From NCBI RefSeq assembly GCF_036924745.1, contig NZ_JAZHSD010000001.1, positions 310,001 through 374,000 of the forward strand: DNA of 64,000 nucleotides, read 5' to 3'. Of this stretch, positions 17,321 to 25,794 are shown piece by piece. The stretch's first letter is position 1; the number at the start of each line of letters is the position of its first letter. The notes under the pieces are model-generated. The model was not told the DNA's origin, ran no database searches, and saw only the letters and a list, made by a program, of their open reading frames with translations. A program made the position numbers and the translations under genes. The stretch comes from Bradyrhizobium sp. AZCC 1693. GTDB lineage: Bacteria; Pseudomonadota; Alphaproteobacteria; Rhizobiales; Xanthobacteraceae.

Positions 17321-18121
17321 ATGGCCGAAGCCGTCGCCCCGCGTCCCGCATCCACCATCCTGCTGCTGCGCGACAGCGCCGAGCTTAGGGAAATCGAGGT
17401 CTTCATGATGGTCCGCCATTATGAGATCGACTTCAATTCCGGCGCGCTGGTGTTTCCCGGCGGCAGCGTCGACAAGGGCGACAAGGAGATCATCGCGACG
17501 CCTGAACTCTATTCGGGCGGCGAAGGACTCGACGAGGCGACCTTGAGCTTCCGCATCGCTGCAATCCGCGAAACCTTTGAGGAAAGCGGAATCCTGCTGG
17601 CGCGGCCGAAGGGCTCGAAGGCGCTGGTCGACGCCAAGCGTGCCAGCGAAATCGAGGCGGCGCATCGCGCCGATCTCTGCGACAGCAAGATCAGCTTCCT
17701 CAATGTGCTGACCGATAACGGCATGGTGCTGGCGCTCGACGAACTCGTTCCCTACGCGCACTGGATCACGCCCGAGGGCATGCCCAAGCGCTTCGACACC
17801 TGGTTCTTCCTCGCCGCCGCGCCACCGGAACAGGTCGGCGCCCATGACGGCAAGGAATCCACCGATTCGATCTGGGTGTCGCCACGCGAGGCCCTGGAGG
17901 GCGGTGAGAGCGGGCGCTTCAAGCTGCCGTTCCCAACCACGCGCAACCTGATCAAGCTCGGCAAGCAGGCCAGCGTGAAGGCGGCGCTCGACGACTCCAG
18001 AGGCAAATCCGTCGTCACCGTGACGCCTGTCATGACCAGGAATAACGGCGGCCGCCAGCTCCGCATTCCCCTCGAAGCCGGTTACGACGGCGAGGTGTTC
18101 GAGGTCGGCTCGGTCGGTTGA
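17321..18121 (+). CDS. NUDT19-like Nudix hydrolase (putative acyl-CoA diphosphatase)
   Basis: A 266-residue Nudix protein. The Nudix helix core is IRETFEESGILL near residues 88-99, and FPGGSVDKGDKE near 46-57 lies about 40 residues before it; an insertion between the GG and the REtFEE part is typical of the NUDT7/NUDT19 group, which cleaves CoA and acyl-CoA to 3'-phosphoadenosine phosphate and phosphopantetheine derivatives. Location at the end of an acyl-CoA cluster supports that reading, but other dinucleotide substrates remain possible. It starts 4 bp after the previous stop. Confidence 0.85.
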   Translation: MAEAVAPRPASTILLLRDSAELREIEVFMMVRHYEIDFNSGALVFPGGSVDKGDKEIIATPELYSGGEGLDEATLSFRIAAIRETFEESGILLARPKGSKALVDAKRASEIEAAHRADLCDSKISFLNVLTDNGMVLALDELVPYAHWITPEGMPKRFDTWFFLAAAPPEQVGAHDGKESTDSIWVSPREALEGGESGRFKLPFPTTRNLIKLGKQASVKAALDDSRGKSVVTVTPVMTRNNGGRQLRIPLEAGYDGEVFEVGSVG

Positions 18122-18250
18122 CGCGTCCGTCGCGCCTGAAGGCCCGGCTGCGGCGAAAGTTGCATCCACACTTCGGCGCATAACGAAGTATCGAGGGGCG
18201 TCCGGATGTAATGTCCGTCCCGGCATTGATCGAGACCGGGAAACACGGAC

Positions 18251-19168
18251 ATGGGCGAGAGACATCACCAGCCCGCCGGCATGGCGACCGAACTGGCGCT
18301 GCTGCTCGCGCTCGCGACGCTCTGGGGCGCGTCCTACACCTTCATCCGGATCGGCGTCGCGACCATCCCGCCGATCACCCTGATCGCGTGCCGCACGCTG
18401 ATTGCCGGAGTGCTGCTGCTGGGCATCATGCGCTGGCGCGGCGTGAGAATGCCCGTCGATGCCACGACCTGGCGACGCTTCCTGTTCCAGGCCTGCCTCA
18501 ACAGCGTCATCCCGTGGACCATGGTCGCTTGGGGATCGCGGACGCTGGATGCGGGCGTGGCGACCATCCTCAACTCCACCGCGCCGATATTCACGTTTTT
18601 CCTGACGCTCGCCGTCACGCGCCATGAGGCGGTGACGTCGCGGAAGTTGCTCGGCGTCGTCGCCGGGATGGCCGGCATCTGCCTGATCGTCGGGGTGCAG
18701 GCGCTGTCCGGCTTCGGCGAGGAACTGACGGCCCAGATCGCGATGGTGGTTGCCGCTATCTGCTACGCAGGCGCCGCCATCCTCGGCCGGGGTTTTAGGG
18801 ATCTCGATCCGATGGTGCCCGCGGCGGGGTCGTTGCTGTGCGGCGCGGCGCTGCTGATTCCCGTGAGCCTGGTGCTGGAGCGGCCGTGGACGCTGCAGCC
18901 GTCAGCCAGTTCGATGCTGGCGCTGGCAGCGCTCGCGGTGTTCTCCACAGCGCTTGCCCTCGTGATCTATTTCCGCCTGATCCGGACCCTGGGATCGGTC
19001 GGTACCACGGCGCAGGCCTATTTGCGCGTGCCGATCGGCGTCGCGGTAGGCGTGGTTTTCCTCGGAGAGCAGTTGAGTTCGACCGCCTGGATCGGGCTCG
19101 CCTGTGTCGTCATCGGTGTCGCCGCGATGACGATCCCGGCGCGAAGGGCGCTCGAAGGGGCCGCGTAA
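18251..19168 (+). CDS. EamA/DMT-family exporter
   Basis: A 305-residue integral membrane protein with ten predicted hydrophobic spans arranged as two EamA repeats (first starts ELALLLALATLWGASYTFIR, second near VVAAICYAGAAILGRGF). This is the drug/metabolite transporter family, which exports amino acids, purines or similar metabolites across the inner membrane. The substrate cannot be told. It is monocistronic. Confidence 0.9.
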   Translation: MGERHHQPAGMATELALLLALATLWGASYTFIRIGVATIPPITLIACRTLIAGVLLLGIMRWRGVRMPVDATTWRRFLFQACLNSVIPWTMVAWGSRTLDAGVATILNSTAPIFTFFLTLAVTRHEAVTSRKLLGVVAGMAGICLIVGVQALSGFGEELTAQIAMVVAAICYAGAAILGRGFRDLDPMVPAAGSLLCGAALLIPVSLVLERPWTLQPSASSMLALAALAVFSTALALVIYFRLIRTLGSVGTTAQAYLRVPIGVAVGVVFLGEQLSSTAWIGLACVVIGVAAMTIPARRALEGAA

Positions 19169-19355
19169 ACGCGCTTCGCCCTGATCGTCAGGAGGACCCT
19201 GCGCTTGCCCGGCGGTACCCCAATCGTGGGATAGCGGCAGCCGGCGCGAGGCCAGAACCGGCTTTCGGCCGGCTTAACCGTCGTTCCCGGCATGTTCCCA
19301 ACGGCCCGAAATCCATCGTATATACTACGCCCGACTGGAGCCCGGCCCGACCAAC

Positions 19356-22037
19356 ATGACCGCCGAAACGCCGCCGAATTCGCTGCCGCCGCGATCGTTT
19401 TCGCTTTCGATCGGCCAACTGACATTCGGCAGTTTCATGCTGGTGCTGGCGGTGATCATCATCACCTCGACCGCCAGCGTCATCGCCATCCGCCACATCG
19501 ATTCGACCTTTGCCGAGCTGCAGCGGCTGCAGAGCGTCGGCGACCTTGCCGAGGACATCGACCGCCGCATGAACGAATTGCGGCTCGCCGCGCGGGATTT
19601 CGTCACCGACCCCGGCACGCAGTCGGTCCAGGTCGGCGAAGCCGCAGCCTCGCTCGGCGAGATCCTGAAGAAGACGCGGCTGGAGCTCGCGCCCGAGCAG
19701 CAGGACATGATCGACGGCGTCACTGAGCGCCTGTCGACCTATCGCAGCGGCATCGAGCGGATTTCCGCGCTGATCAACCGCCGCGCCGAAATGATCGTCG
19801 CGTTGCCGCCCTTGCGCGAAAAATTCGATGCTGCGATCGCCGAAGCGTCCGATCCCCAAATGGCGATGGCCCTGTTGCAGACCCAGAGCCGCATCGCCTC
19901 GGCGCTGCTGGCGCATAATCCCTCGGCTGCAGAACAAGCCGCGGAAAGCATGCGCTCCATGACGATCGCTGATCCGAAGCTGCGCGCGGTAGTCGACGAT
20001 TATGCGCTGGCGATCGTCAACATATCGGTCCGGGAAGGGCAGATATCCGACATAGACAGGGAGGTGCTCGGCGCGGAGGGCCGCCTGATCCAGCGCGTGA
20101 CGGAATTGTTGCGTGACGTCAGCGAGCGGCGGGGCCGTGTCCTCTCCCGCGATTTTGCGCGGACGCTCGCCGAAGCGAAGTGGCAGAGCATCGTGCTTGG
20201 CACCGCCGGCGTCTTGATCGGGCTTTTCGCCTCGTTGCTGGTGGTTCGCCGTACCGTGCGTCCGCTTGCCGCGATCGCAAACTCGATCCGCGCGGTGGCC
20301 GGCGGTGAAAAGAGCGCCTCGATCCCTGCGACGGATGTCGACAACGAGATCGGCGACATTGCCCGGGCTGCCGAAGTGTTCCGGCAAACGCTGGTCGACG
20401 CCGACGCGGCGCGCGAGGCGGCGGTGCGTGCGCTCGCCGAACAGCGGCTTGCCGAGGAAAGTTACCGCAAGCTGTTCGAGTCCTCGGTCGACGGAATCTA
20501 CGTCACGACGCCCGGCGGCGCGCTGCTGAACGCCAACCCGGCGCTGGCGCGGATGATGGGCTATGCCACGCCGCAGGACCTGATCAACGGCATCGGCGAC
20601 ATCGCGGATACGGTCTATGTCCATCCCGAGGCGCGGGCGGAATACGAGCGGCTGATGCAGCGCGACGGCATGGTCCGTGAGTACGAGTACCAGGTTCGCA
20701 CGCGCAGCGGCTCGGTGCTGTGGCTCTCCGACAGCGCCAGCGCCGTGCACAACGAGGCCGGCGTCATCGTCCGCTACGAGGGAACGGTGCGCGACATTAC
20801 CGACCAGAAGCGCGCCGAGGATGCGATCGCCGAAGGCCGCCGCCTGCTGCAAATGGTGATCGACACCGTGCCTGCGGTCATCAACGTCAAGGACAAGGAG
20901 CTCCGCTACGTCCTGATGAACCGCTATATGGCCGGCATTTTCGGGGTCGAGCCGGGGGATGCGATCGGCCGCACCACGGCAGATCTGATGTCGCGCTACG
21001 GCGCCGAAAAGACCGACGAGCCCGACAAGCGGGTGCTGGCGGCCGGCAAGGAACTCGGCTTCTACGAGGAGGAATACAAGGATGCGTCCGGCCATATGCG
21101 GCAGTGGCTGGTCAACAAGCTACCGATCCTCGATACGGCCGGCGAGATCGAGAACATCGTGACTGTTGCGCTCGACATCGGCGAGCGCAAGCGCGTCGAA
21201 TCCGAGATGCGCAAGGCCAAGGATTCGGCGGAGGGGGCGCTGCGGAACTTGCGCGAGACGCAGAATTCGCTGATCGAAGCTGAAAAGCTCGCCGCCCTGG
21301 GACGGCTGGTGGCGGGCGTGGCCCACGAGGTCAACAACCCCGTCGGCATCAGCCTGACGGTTGCCTCCGCGCTGGAGCGCAAGACGTCGAACTTTGCGGC
21401 CGAGGTCGCCCGTGGCGAACTGCGGCGCTCCAGCCTGAACGATTTTCTCGAGACCAGCCGCGATGCCTCGTCGCAGCTGGTCGCCAACCTCAACCGCGCC
21501 GCCGAGCTGATCCAGTCGTTCAAGCAGGTTGCCGCCGACCGCAACTATTCGGACCAGCGCTCGTTCGACCTCGGCGATCTCACCGAGCAGGTGGTGATGA
21601 GCCTGCGGCCCGGCCTGCGCAAACACAATCTGACGCTCAATGTCGAGTGCCAGCCCAACCTGATGATGAACAGCTATCCTGGGCCGTACGGGCAGGTGCT
21701 CACCAACCTGTTCCTCAATTCGGTGGCGCATGCGTTCCCGGACGGCAAGCCCGGCACGGTCGATATCCAGGTGCGGGAGTCCGGCAAGGACAATGTCGAG
21801 ATCATCTTTTCCGATAACGGCATCGGCATGAGCCTCGACGTCCGCCGCCGCGCGTTCGATCCGTTTTTCACCACGCGGCGCGACCAGGGCGGCACCGGAC
21901 TTGGCCTGCACATCGTCTACAGCATCGTGACGACGCGACTCGGCGGCCGGCTCGATCTCGATTCACAGCCGGGCGGCGGCACGCGCATCCAGATGATCCT
22001 GCCGCGCACCGCGCCGCTAGAGCAAGCGGCGGAGTAG
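19356..22037 (+). CDS. Membrane PAS sensor histidine kinase (orphan)
   Basis: An 893-residue kinase. TM1 is at about 22-46, a 230-residue periplasmic helical sensor follows, TM2 is at about 276-298, HAMP at 299-350, PAS1 at about 368-485, PAS2 at about 494-612, and a coiled coil leads to the H-box GVAHEVNNPVG with His657. The kinase core has the N-box NLFLNSVAHAF, G1 DNGIGMS, F-box FDPFFTTR and G2 GGTGLGLHI. The H-box with NNP is of the class that often works without a DHp HisKA domain match. No response regulator is adjacent, so its partner is unknown. The signal may be sensed by the periplasmic four-helix-like domain and the PAS domains. Confidence 0.92.
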   Translation: MTAETPPNSLPPRSFSLSIGQLTFGSFMLVLAVIIITSTASVIAIRHIDSTFAELQRLQSVGDLAEDIDRRMNELRLAARDFVTDPGTQSVQVGEAAASLGEILKKTRLELAPEQQDMIDGVTERLSTYRSGIERISALINRRAEMIVALPPLREKFDAAIAEASDPQMAMALLQTQSRIASALLAHNPSAAEQAAESMRSMTIADPKLRAVVDDYALAIVNISVREGQISDIDREVLGAEGRLIQRVTELLRDVSERRGRVLSRDFARTLAEAKWQSIVLGTAGVLIGLFASLLVVRRTVRPLAAIANSIRAVAGGEKSASIPATDVDNEIGDIARAAEVFRQTLVDADAAREAAVRALAEQRLAEESYRKLFESSVDGIYVTTPGGALLNANPALARMMGYATPQDLINGIGDIADTVYVHPEARAEYERLMQRDGMVREYEYQVRTRSGSVLWLSDSASAVHNEAGVIVRYEGTVRDITDQKRAEDAIAEGRRLLQMVIDTVPAVINVKDKELRYVLMNRYMAGIFGVEPGDAIGRTTADLMSRYGAEKTDEPDKRVLAAGKELGFYEEEYKDASGHMRQWLVNKLPILDTAGEIENIVTVALDIGERKRVESEMRKAKDSAEGALRNLRETQNSLIEAEKLAALGRLVAGVAHEVNNPVGISLTVASALERKTSNFAAEVARGELRRSSLNDFLETSRDASSQLVANLNRAAELIQSFKQVAADRNYSDQRSFDLGDLTEQVVMSLRPGLRKHNLTLNVECQPNLMMNSYPGPYGQVLTNLFLNSVAHAFPDGKPGTVDIQVRESGKDNVEIIFSDNGIGMSLDVRRRAFDPFFTTRRDQGGTGLGLHIVYSIVTTRLGGRLDLDSQPGGGTRIQMILPRTAPLEQAAE

Positions 22038-22044
22038 GGAACCG

Positions 22045-22395
22045 CTAGTCGATATCCGCCAGCTTGTGCAGCGTGGCGCCGAAGATCTGGCTGGCTTTGC
22101 CGACGAGCGCGGTTCCGTTCATGCTGCCGCGGGTGTCGGTGAAAGTTCCGGATACGCCGATGCCGACCGGATTGGGGCCGCCGAACAGCGGGTTGTCGTT
22201 GTCGCGCGGGGTGGTGTGGCGCTGCACCAGGACCTCGCCTTTGAAGGTATCGCCCTTCACCGTGTAGCTGCCGGTATAAAACAGATAGGCGTCGCCGCCA
22301 AGGATCTGGCCGTCCCGGAACAAAATGACGCCGCTGCCCTTGCCGATGCGCCCATCCAGCAAGGTGACGTGGATCGAATAGAGCCCGTTCTTCAT
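22045..22395 (-). CDS. GrlR-like small beta-barrel protein
   Basis: A 116-residue protein starting MKNGLYSIHVTLLDG, followed by GSGVILFRDGQILGGDAYLF and YTGSYTVKGDTFKGEV, the alternating strands of the GrlR fold (a small beta-barrel first described in a type III secretion regulator). The homologues in rhizobia are widespread and of unknown role, so a secretion link should not be assumed. I chose the ATG at 22395 rather than an earlier in-frame GTG/ATG (22425) because the family usually begins with MKNGLY. It is convergent with the sensor kinase, 8 bp from its stop. Confidence 0.75.
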   Translation of the reverse strand: MKNGLYSIHVTLLDGRIGKGSGVILFRDGQILGGDAYLFYTGSYTVKGDTFKGEVLVQRHTTPRDNDNPLFGGPNPVGIGVSGTFTDTRGSMNGTALVGKASQIFGATLHKLADID

Positions 22396-22695
22396 GACGT
22401 CCCAGATGCCCGCCACCGCGCCCACGGAAGCCGGTCAAGGAGTTATGCCAAAGCGTGGCCGGCACCGTCAACGCGTCAGGTTGACTGCCAGTTCCCGCGC
22501 AGGAAGCACACCTTGCGCGCACCACTCCGACGTGAAGCGAGGATGACGGTGAACGACTCAACTTGGCCCGCGAAATGCATAGCTCGATTTGGCACCGGCC
22601 GGCGGGTGCTGGAGCAAGAGAAACAGGTGACCAACTGGATCAATTCCGGCGGCCACGTGCCGCACCCATACGCAGAGAATAGCAATCGTGAAACC

Positions 22696-23076
22696 ATGGG
22701 CCGTCATCGCGCGGGCCGCTGGAACAAGCCGTTGATGATCGGCGCGATGTTGCTGATGTTGCCGCTGGCTTCCGATCCCGGCGTGGCCCGCGATCCGGAC
22801 GGCCGTTATGCCAACTCGCCGCTGAAGCAGTGGTTCGACAGCCTGAAGAGCGGCAAGGGGCCGTGCTGTTCCGACGCGGACGGCAGCGCCGTCAGCGACG
22901 TGGATTGGGAATCGAAAAGCGGGCACTACCGTGTTCGCATCGATGGCGAGTGGTTCGACGTGCCTGACGACGCGGTCATCACAGAACCCAATCGCGTCGG
23001 GCGAACCATGGTCTGGCCGATGCGCGGCTATCAGGGATTGAGCATCCGCTGCTTCATGCCGGGCAGCATGACCTAG
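22696..23076 (+). CDS. Exported small protein with conserved Cys pair
   Basis: A 126-residue protein with an N-terminal signal (positively charged MGRHRAGRW then PLMIGAMLLMLPLA), cut near GVARDPDG. The mature part contains SGKGPCCSDADG, a CC pair inside an acidic loop, a strand-rich segment ending DDAVITEP, and a third Cys near the C-terminus (IRCFMPG). The function is unknown; similar proteins occur as hypothetical exported proteins in Bradyrhizobium-like genomes. A longer in-frame ORF exists upstream, but its composition is non-coding and the signal peptide starts at 22696. Confidence 0.7.
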   Translation: MGRHRAGRWNKPLMIGAMLLMLPLASDPGVARDPDGRYANSPLKQWFDSLKSGKGPCCSDADGSAVSDVDWESKSGHYRVRIDGEWFDVPDDAVITEPNRVGRTMVWPMRGYQGLSIRCFMPGSMT

Positions 23077-23085
23077 CGCGCGACC

Positions 23086-23170
23086 GTCATACTCCGCGAA
23101 AGCGGAGTATCCAGTGCGCCGAGGCTTTTCAGTTCTGTCTGAGGTCTCTGGAATACTGGATCACCCGCTG
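23086..23170. repeat. Intergenic repeat (GTCATnnTCCGCGAA type), copy 1
   Basis: GTCATACTCCGCGAAAGCGG, then AGTATCCAGTGCGCCG, matches the copy at 43402-43500 (GTCATCGTCCGCGAAGGCGG, then ACGATCCAGTACGCCG). The variable bases sit opposite each other in the small hairpin (ACTCCGCG/CGGAGT against CGTCCGCG/CGGACG), a compensatory change. Confidence 0.8.
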
Positions 23171-23239
23171 GAGCCTGTCATCGGCGGCGCTGCGCGCCGA
23201 CCCGGTGGCGGGTGATGAGGGTCCGGAAGCGTTTGCGCG

Positions 23240-23623
23240 TCACGCGTATTTTTTGTCGCGCTCGAGCAGCTCGATCGAAATGCCCTGCGGCCCGCGGATG
23301 AAGCAGATGCGCACGCCGGGCCGGATGGTGGTCGGCTCCTTTGTGAACTCGACGCCCTTGGCTCTGATCTCGGCGGCGACCGCGTCGATGTCTTTCACGG
23401 TCAGGCCGAAATGGTCGAGACCCTGATAGGGCGTCACCGGCGGAGTGTTGACGCCGTCGCCGGCGGTGACGGGCGCGATGAACACATTGGCGCCGCCGAG
23501 TTTGACGTCGATGCGCCCGGGGCCGCGGATGATCTCGCCGCCCAAAACGTCTTCCAGCCATGCGGCGGTCGCCTCGGGATCGGGACTGCGCAAATGGACA
23601 TGGTCCCAGATAACGTTCGGCAT
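23240..23623 (-). CDS. VOC-family (glyoxalase/dioxygenase fold) protein
   Basis: A 127-residue single VOC module, starting MPNVIWDHVHLRSPDPEAT. Candidate metal ligands are the first-strand His (DHVHL), the His in GLDHFGL and the Glu in ISIELLE. This corresponds to the half-barrel that dimerises to form the active site in glyoxalase I and related enzymes. The substrate is unknown. The ATG at 23623 gives the standard domain start; an upstream in-frame ATG at 23638 would add five residues. It is transcribed alone. Confidence 0.82.
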   Translation of the reverse strand: MPNVIWDHVHLRSPDPEATAAWLEDVLGGEIIRGPGRIDVKLGGANVFIAPVTAGDGVNTPPVTPYQGLDHFGLTVKDIDAVAAEIRAKGVEFTKEPTTIRPGVRICFIRGPQGISIELLERDKKYA

Positions 23624-23814
23624 CTTCGGTCTTCCCATTATTGTTGTTGCGGCGCTCAAGGCCGGTTGCGGCGCGGCCAATGTAGCGGCAGGTCATCCGC
23701 AATTCCATCCCGGTCGCGCCGCCGCCGCAATATTGTCGAGGTGGCATGAAACCTTTTCTGCCCTGGGTGATTGTTGACGGCCGGCGGGATCCGTACAGCG
23801 GCGGTCGTGACAGA

Positions 23815-23846
23815 AGCCGTACGGGAAACGCCCGTAGGGCTTTTTT
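23815..23846 (+). terminator. Intrinsic terminator with no called gene upstream
   Basis: AGCCGTACGGG and CCCGTAGGGCT pair around AAACG (one G-G mismatch) and are followed by a run of T residues. It reads on the plus strand. The nearest upstream gene is on the minus strand, so the terminated transcript would be an unlabelled RNA of up to about 190 nt, or the leader of the 23894 gene. Confidence 0.7.
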
Positions 23847-23893
23847 CGTGAGCGGCACGGCGATCGCCGACGCTGCCGGGTGAGGACGCGGCT

Positions 23894-24475
23894 ATGAGAA
23901 TCGCCGGGTGGTCGTTCGGAAAGGCCGAAGCACGGCTCGTCGTGCTACCAGCCATCGCCATCGCTGGCTGCGCCATATGGTTGATGCTCCCGCAAGCAAG
24001 CGATGCCGAGGGTCATTCCACCGCGACGGCGACTGAAGTCACCCGCGTCACGCAGGATGCATCCCGCACGGACGACACGGCCGGGACCCAGGCGACCTTG
24101 TCGAGCCCGGCGTCGACCGATGCCAACACGGCGGCCGCGCCTCTCGACGTCGCGCCGCCGGAAACGGTGGAGCCCGCCAGGTCGCCGCTCGATGGCTTGA
24201 AAATTATCTCGCAGTCGTGGCGAAGGGGCGGGCTCGGCTCGAAAGCGCTGGTGACGTTCACGCTTCGCAACACCAACGACTACGCGGTGAAGGATATCGA
24301 GATCGCCTGTACCTTCATCCGCCGGGACGGCAGCCATCTGACCGACCGCAGGCGCGTCATTCCCGATACTGTGAATATGAAGAGCCGGAAGCGGTATGCG
24401 GGCATGCTGGTCGGGTTCGTCAACGTCAACGCAAATAAGGCGAAATGTTCACTGGTGACAGCCAGCCGAATTTAA
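23894..24475 (+). CDS. Membrane-anchored protein with beta-rich C-terminal domain
   Basis: A 193-residue protein. Residues about 15-33 form a hydrophobic anchor (LVVLPAIAIAGCAIWLMLP), residues 40-100 are a Thr/Ala/Pro-rich linker, and the C-terminal 90 residues form a small strand-rich domain with LVTFTLRNTNDYAVKDIEI and two Cys (CTFIRR, CSLV), similar to FxLYD-type or DUF3426-like domains seen in periplasmic proteins. The function is unknown. It starts 48 bp after an intrinsic terminator, so it could be controlled by attenuation (inference). Confidence 0.72.
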   Translation: MRIAGWSFGKAEARLVVLPAIAIAGCAIWLMLPQASDAEGHSTATATEVTRVTQDASRTDDTAGTQATLSSPASTDANTAAAPLDVAPPETVEPARSPLDGLKIISQSWRRGGLGSKALVTFTLRNTNDYAVKDIEIACTFIRRDGSHLTDRRRVIPDTVNMKSRKRYAGMLVGFVNVNANKAKCSLVTASRI

Positions 24476-24615
24476 CCCTGCGCGGTCAAACGCGCGTTCC
24501 CGCACCCGAAAATGTGATCGCCGCCTTTGAACCTTGCCGGCGGGGTAGGAACTAACTGGTGTACCGCCCGTTAGGCGATTGAGCCGCGCAATGCTCGCGC
24601 GGGGGGAGCGAGACA

Positions 24616-25080
24616 ATGCCTGTAGCGCGTTATTTCCTGTTTGTCGGCGGAGTGCTGCTCGCGCTGTTGTTGGCGATCGATGCGATCGTCCCACAGCAGG
24701 CCGTCGTGGCCAGCCAGGCCGCTCCTTCGGTCAACAAGACCATCGTGCGCATTCGCTCCGACCAGAAGCTGCCGGAGCGGGTGGTCTACGACACCAGCCT
24801 TCCGACGATCGTTCCGCCGACCGTGACGGCCCAGGCCGTTGCGCCGCCGGTGCCTGCCGTGGCCTCGGCCGATGCCACCGCCCAGGCCCGCGTGCGGGAG
24901 ACGTTTGCCCAGTTCGTGCCGGGGGAGGCGAAGAAGCCCGAGCCGCAGGTTCAGCGCAAGCGCAAGGTCGCCAAACGCCAGGCGCCGCCGATGCAGTTCG
25001 CGCAGCCGCCGCAAATGCGGGTGGCGCAGCAGTCGCATTTCGGCTTCTTCGGCGGTCCGAGCTGGAACAACACCTGGTAG
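24616..25080 (+). CDS. Small membrane protein, Ala/Pro/Gln-rich
   Basis: A 154-residue protein with one N-terminal span (YFLFVGGVLLALLLAIDAIV, residues 6-25) and a basic, Ala/Pro/Val-rich periplasmic part including QVQRKRKVAKRQ and an aromatic end (HFGFFGGPSWNNTW). The sequence GGGGGAGCGAGAC upstream contains a strong ribosome binding site. The function is not recognised; similar proteins are common as hypotheticals in this family of bacteria. Confidence 0.72.
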   Translation: MPVARYFLFVGGVLLALLLAIDAIVPQQAVVASQAAPSVNKTIVRIRSDQKLPERVVYDTSLPTIVPPTVTAQAVAPPVPAVASADATAQARVRETFAQFVPGEAKKPEPQVQRKRKVAKRQAPPMQFAQPPQMRVAQQSHFGFFGGPSWNNTW

Positions 25081-25095
25081 GGTGCGCCGCCTGAT

Positions 25096-25464
25096 TTAGC
25101 GCGGCAGCTTCGGAATCTTGTCCGCAAAACCGTTGTAGCAGGTCAACCGCTCGTCTTCCTCCTTGAGGAAGCGGCAGTCATTGACGCCCTTCGCTGCCGG
25201 CGCTTTCGGCTTGGGCTGCGGCGCATAAACGGCGTCGTAGCAATTCAGCCGTTCCTTGGTCGCATCGTCAATGTCCTGGCAGGCCTGCAACTTCTGGGCG
25301 ACCGACAACGGTTTTTCATTTTCCTTCTTGCCCGCCGCTGACTTCTTCGACCCAACCACAACCAGCGGTTTGTCCCCGATGGTCGGAGGATTTGTGGGGG
25401 CGGTCCCCTGAGCCAGCGCCGCCGCCGGATACAGGATCGCCAGCGTCAGGATGATCTTTCTCAT
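25096..25464 (-). CDS. Exported cysteine-containing small protein
   Basis: A 122-residue protein starting MRKIILTLAILYPAAALAQG, a clear signal peptide. The mature part holds two copies of a short motif: ACQDIDDATKERLNCYDAVY and DCRFLKEEDERLTCYNGFAD. The pattern C-x(n)-DxxxRLxCYD/N recurs, which is a repeat unit seen in small secreted alphaproteobacterial proteins related to the T6SS/VasL-like RLACYD motif. Each copy could form a disulfide. The function is unknown. It is convergent with the preceding gene. Confidence 0.75.
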   Translation of the reverse strand: MRKIILTLAILYPAAALAQGTAPTNPPTIGDKPLVVVGSKKSAAGKKENEKPLSVAQKLQACQDIDDATKERLNCYDAVYAPQPKPKAPAAKGVNDCRFLKEEDERLTCYNGFADKIPKLPR

Positions 25465-25499
25465 GTCGAAATGTCCGAATAGCCGTAAGCCGAACGAGC

Positions 25500-25523
25500 G
25501 CGCCTGGAGAGATCCGAACTCCC
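25500..25523 (-). other. tRNA 3'-half-like remnant
   Basis: Read on the minus strand, GGGAG-TTCGGAT-CTCTC forms a five-pair T-arm with a near-canonical T-loop (the expected A58 is G), followed by CAGGCGC as the acceptor 3' strand. No matching 5' half (GCGCCTG) or anticodon arm is upstream, and there is no CCA. It looks like the tRNA fragment left at an integration site, but is short, so it is only a candidate. Confidence 0.35.
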
Positions 25524-25794
25524 GAACCTCGGAATCGAAAACCCGCCGCGCGCCTGCATTCTCTAGCACCATCCCCAAGCGTCTGTCTAACCCGTTGATT
25601 TAATGGCCATTCAATTGAGCCTGCGACCGCTCGGAGGGTGTCGGTCGGACCGTGCTTAACGTCCGGTTGCCCCGGAGCACTTCCGGCTTGTGATCGGCAC
25701 ACCCCATCGCCAACATTGTGGACTAGTGGGCACTCCTTCGGAGGCCGCGTGGGCCGTGCCGGAGCATTTCGCTGGCCCGCAGAGGGAGAGCACC

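Noticed and set aside
19188..21095. Minus-strand ORF of 635 codons
   Set aside because: Antisense to the PAS kinase; composition typical of a shadow frame.
25316..25702. Minus-strand ORF of 128 codons ending in a VRISPGA-like run
   Set aside because: That peptide pattern arises from reading tRNA-like DNA as protein; here it covers the tRNA remnant and is not a gene.
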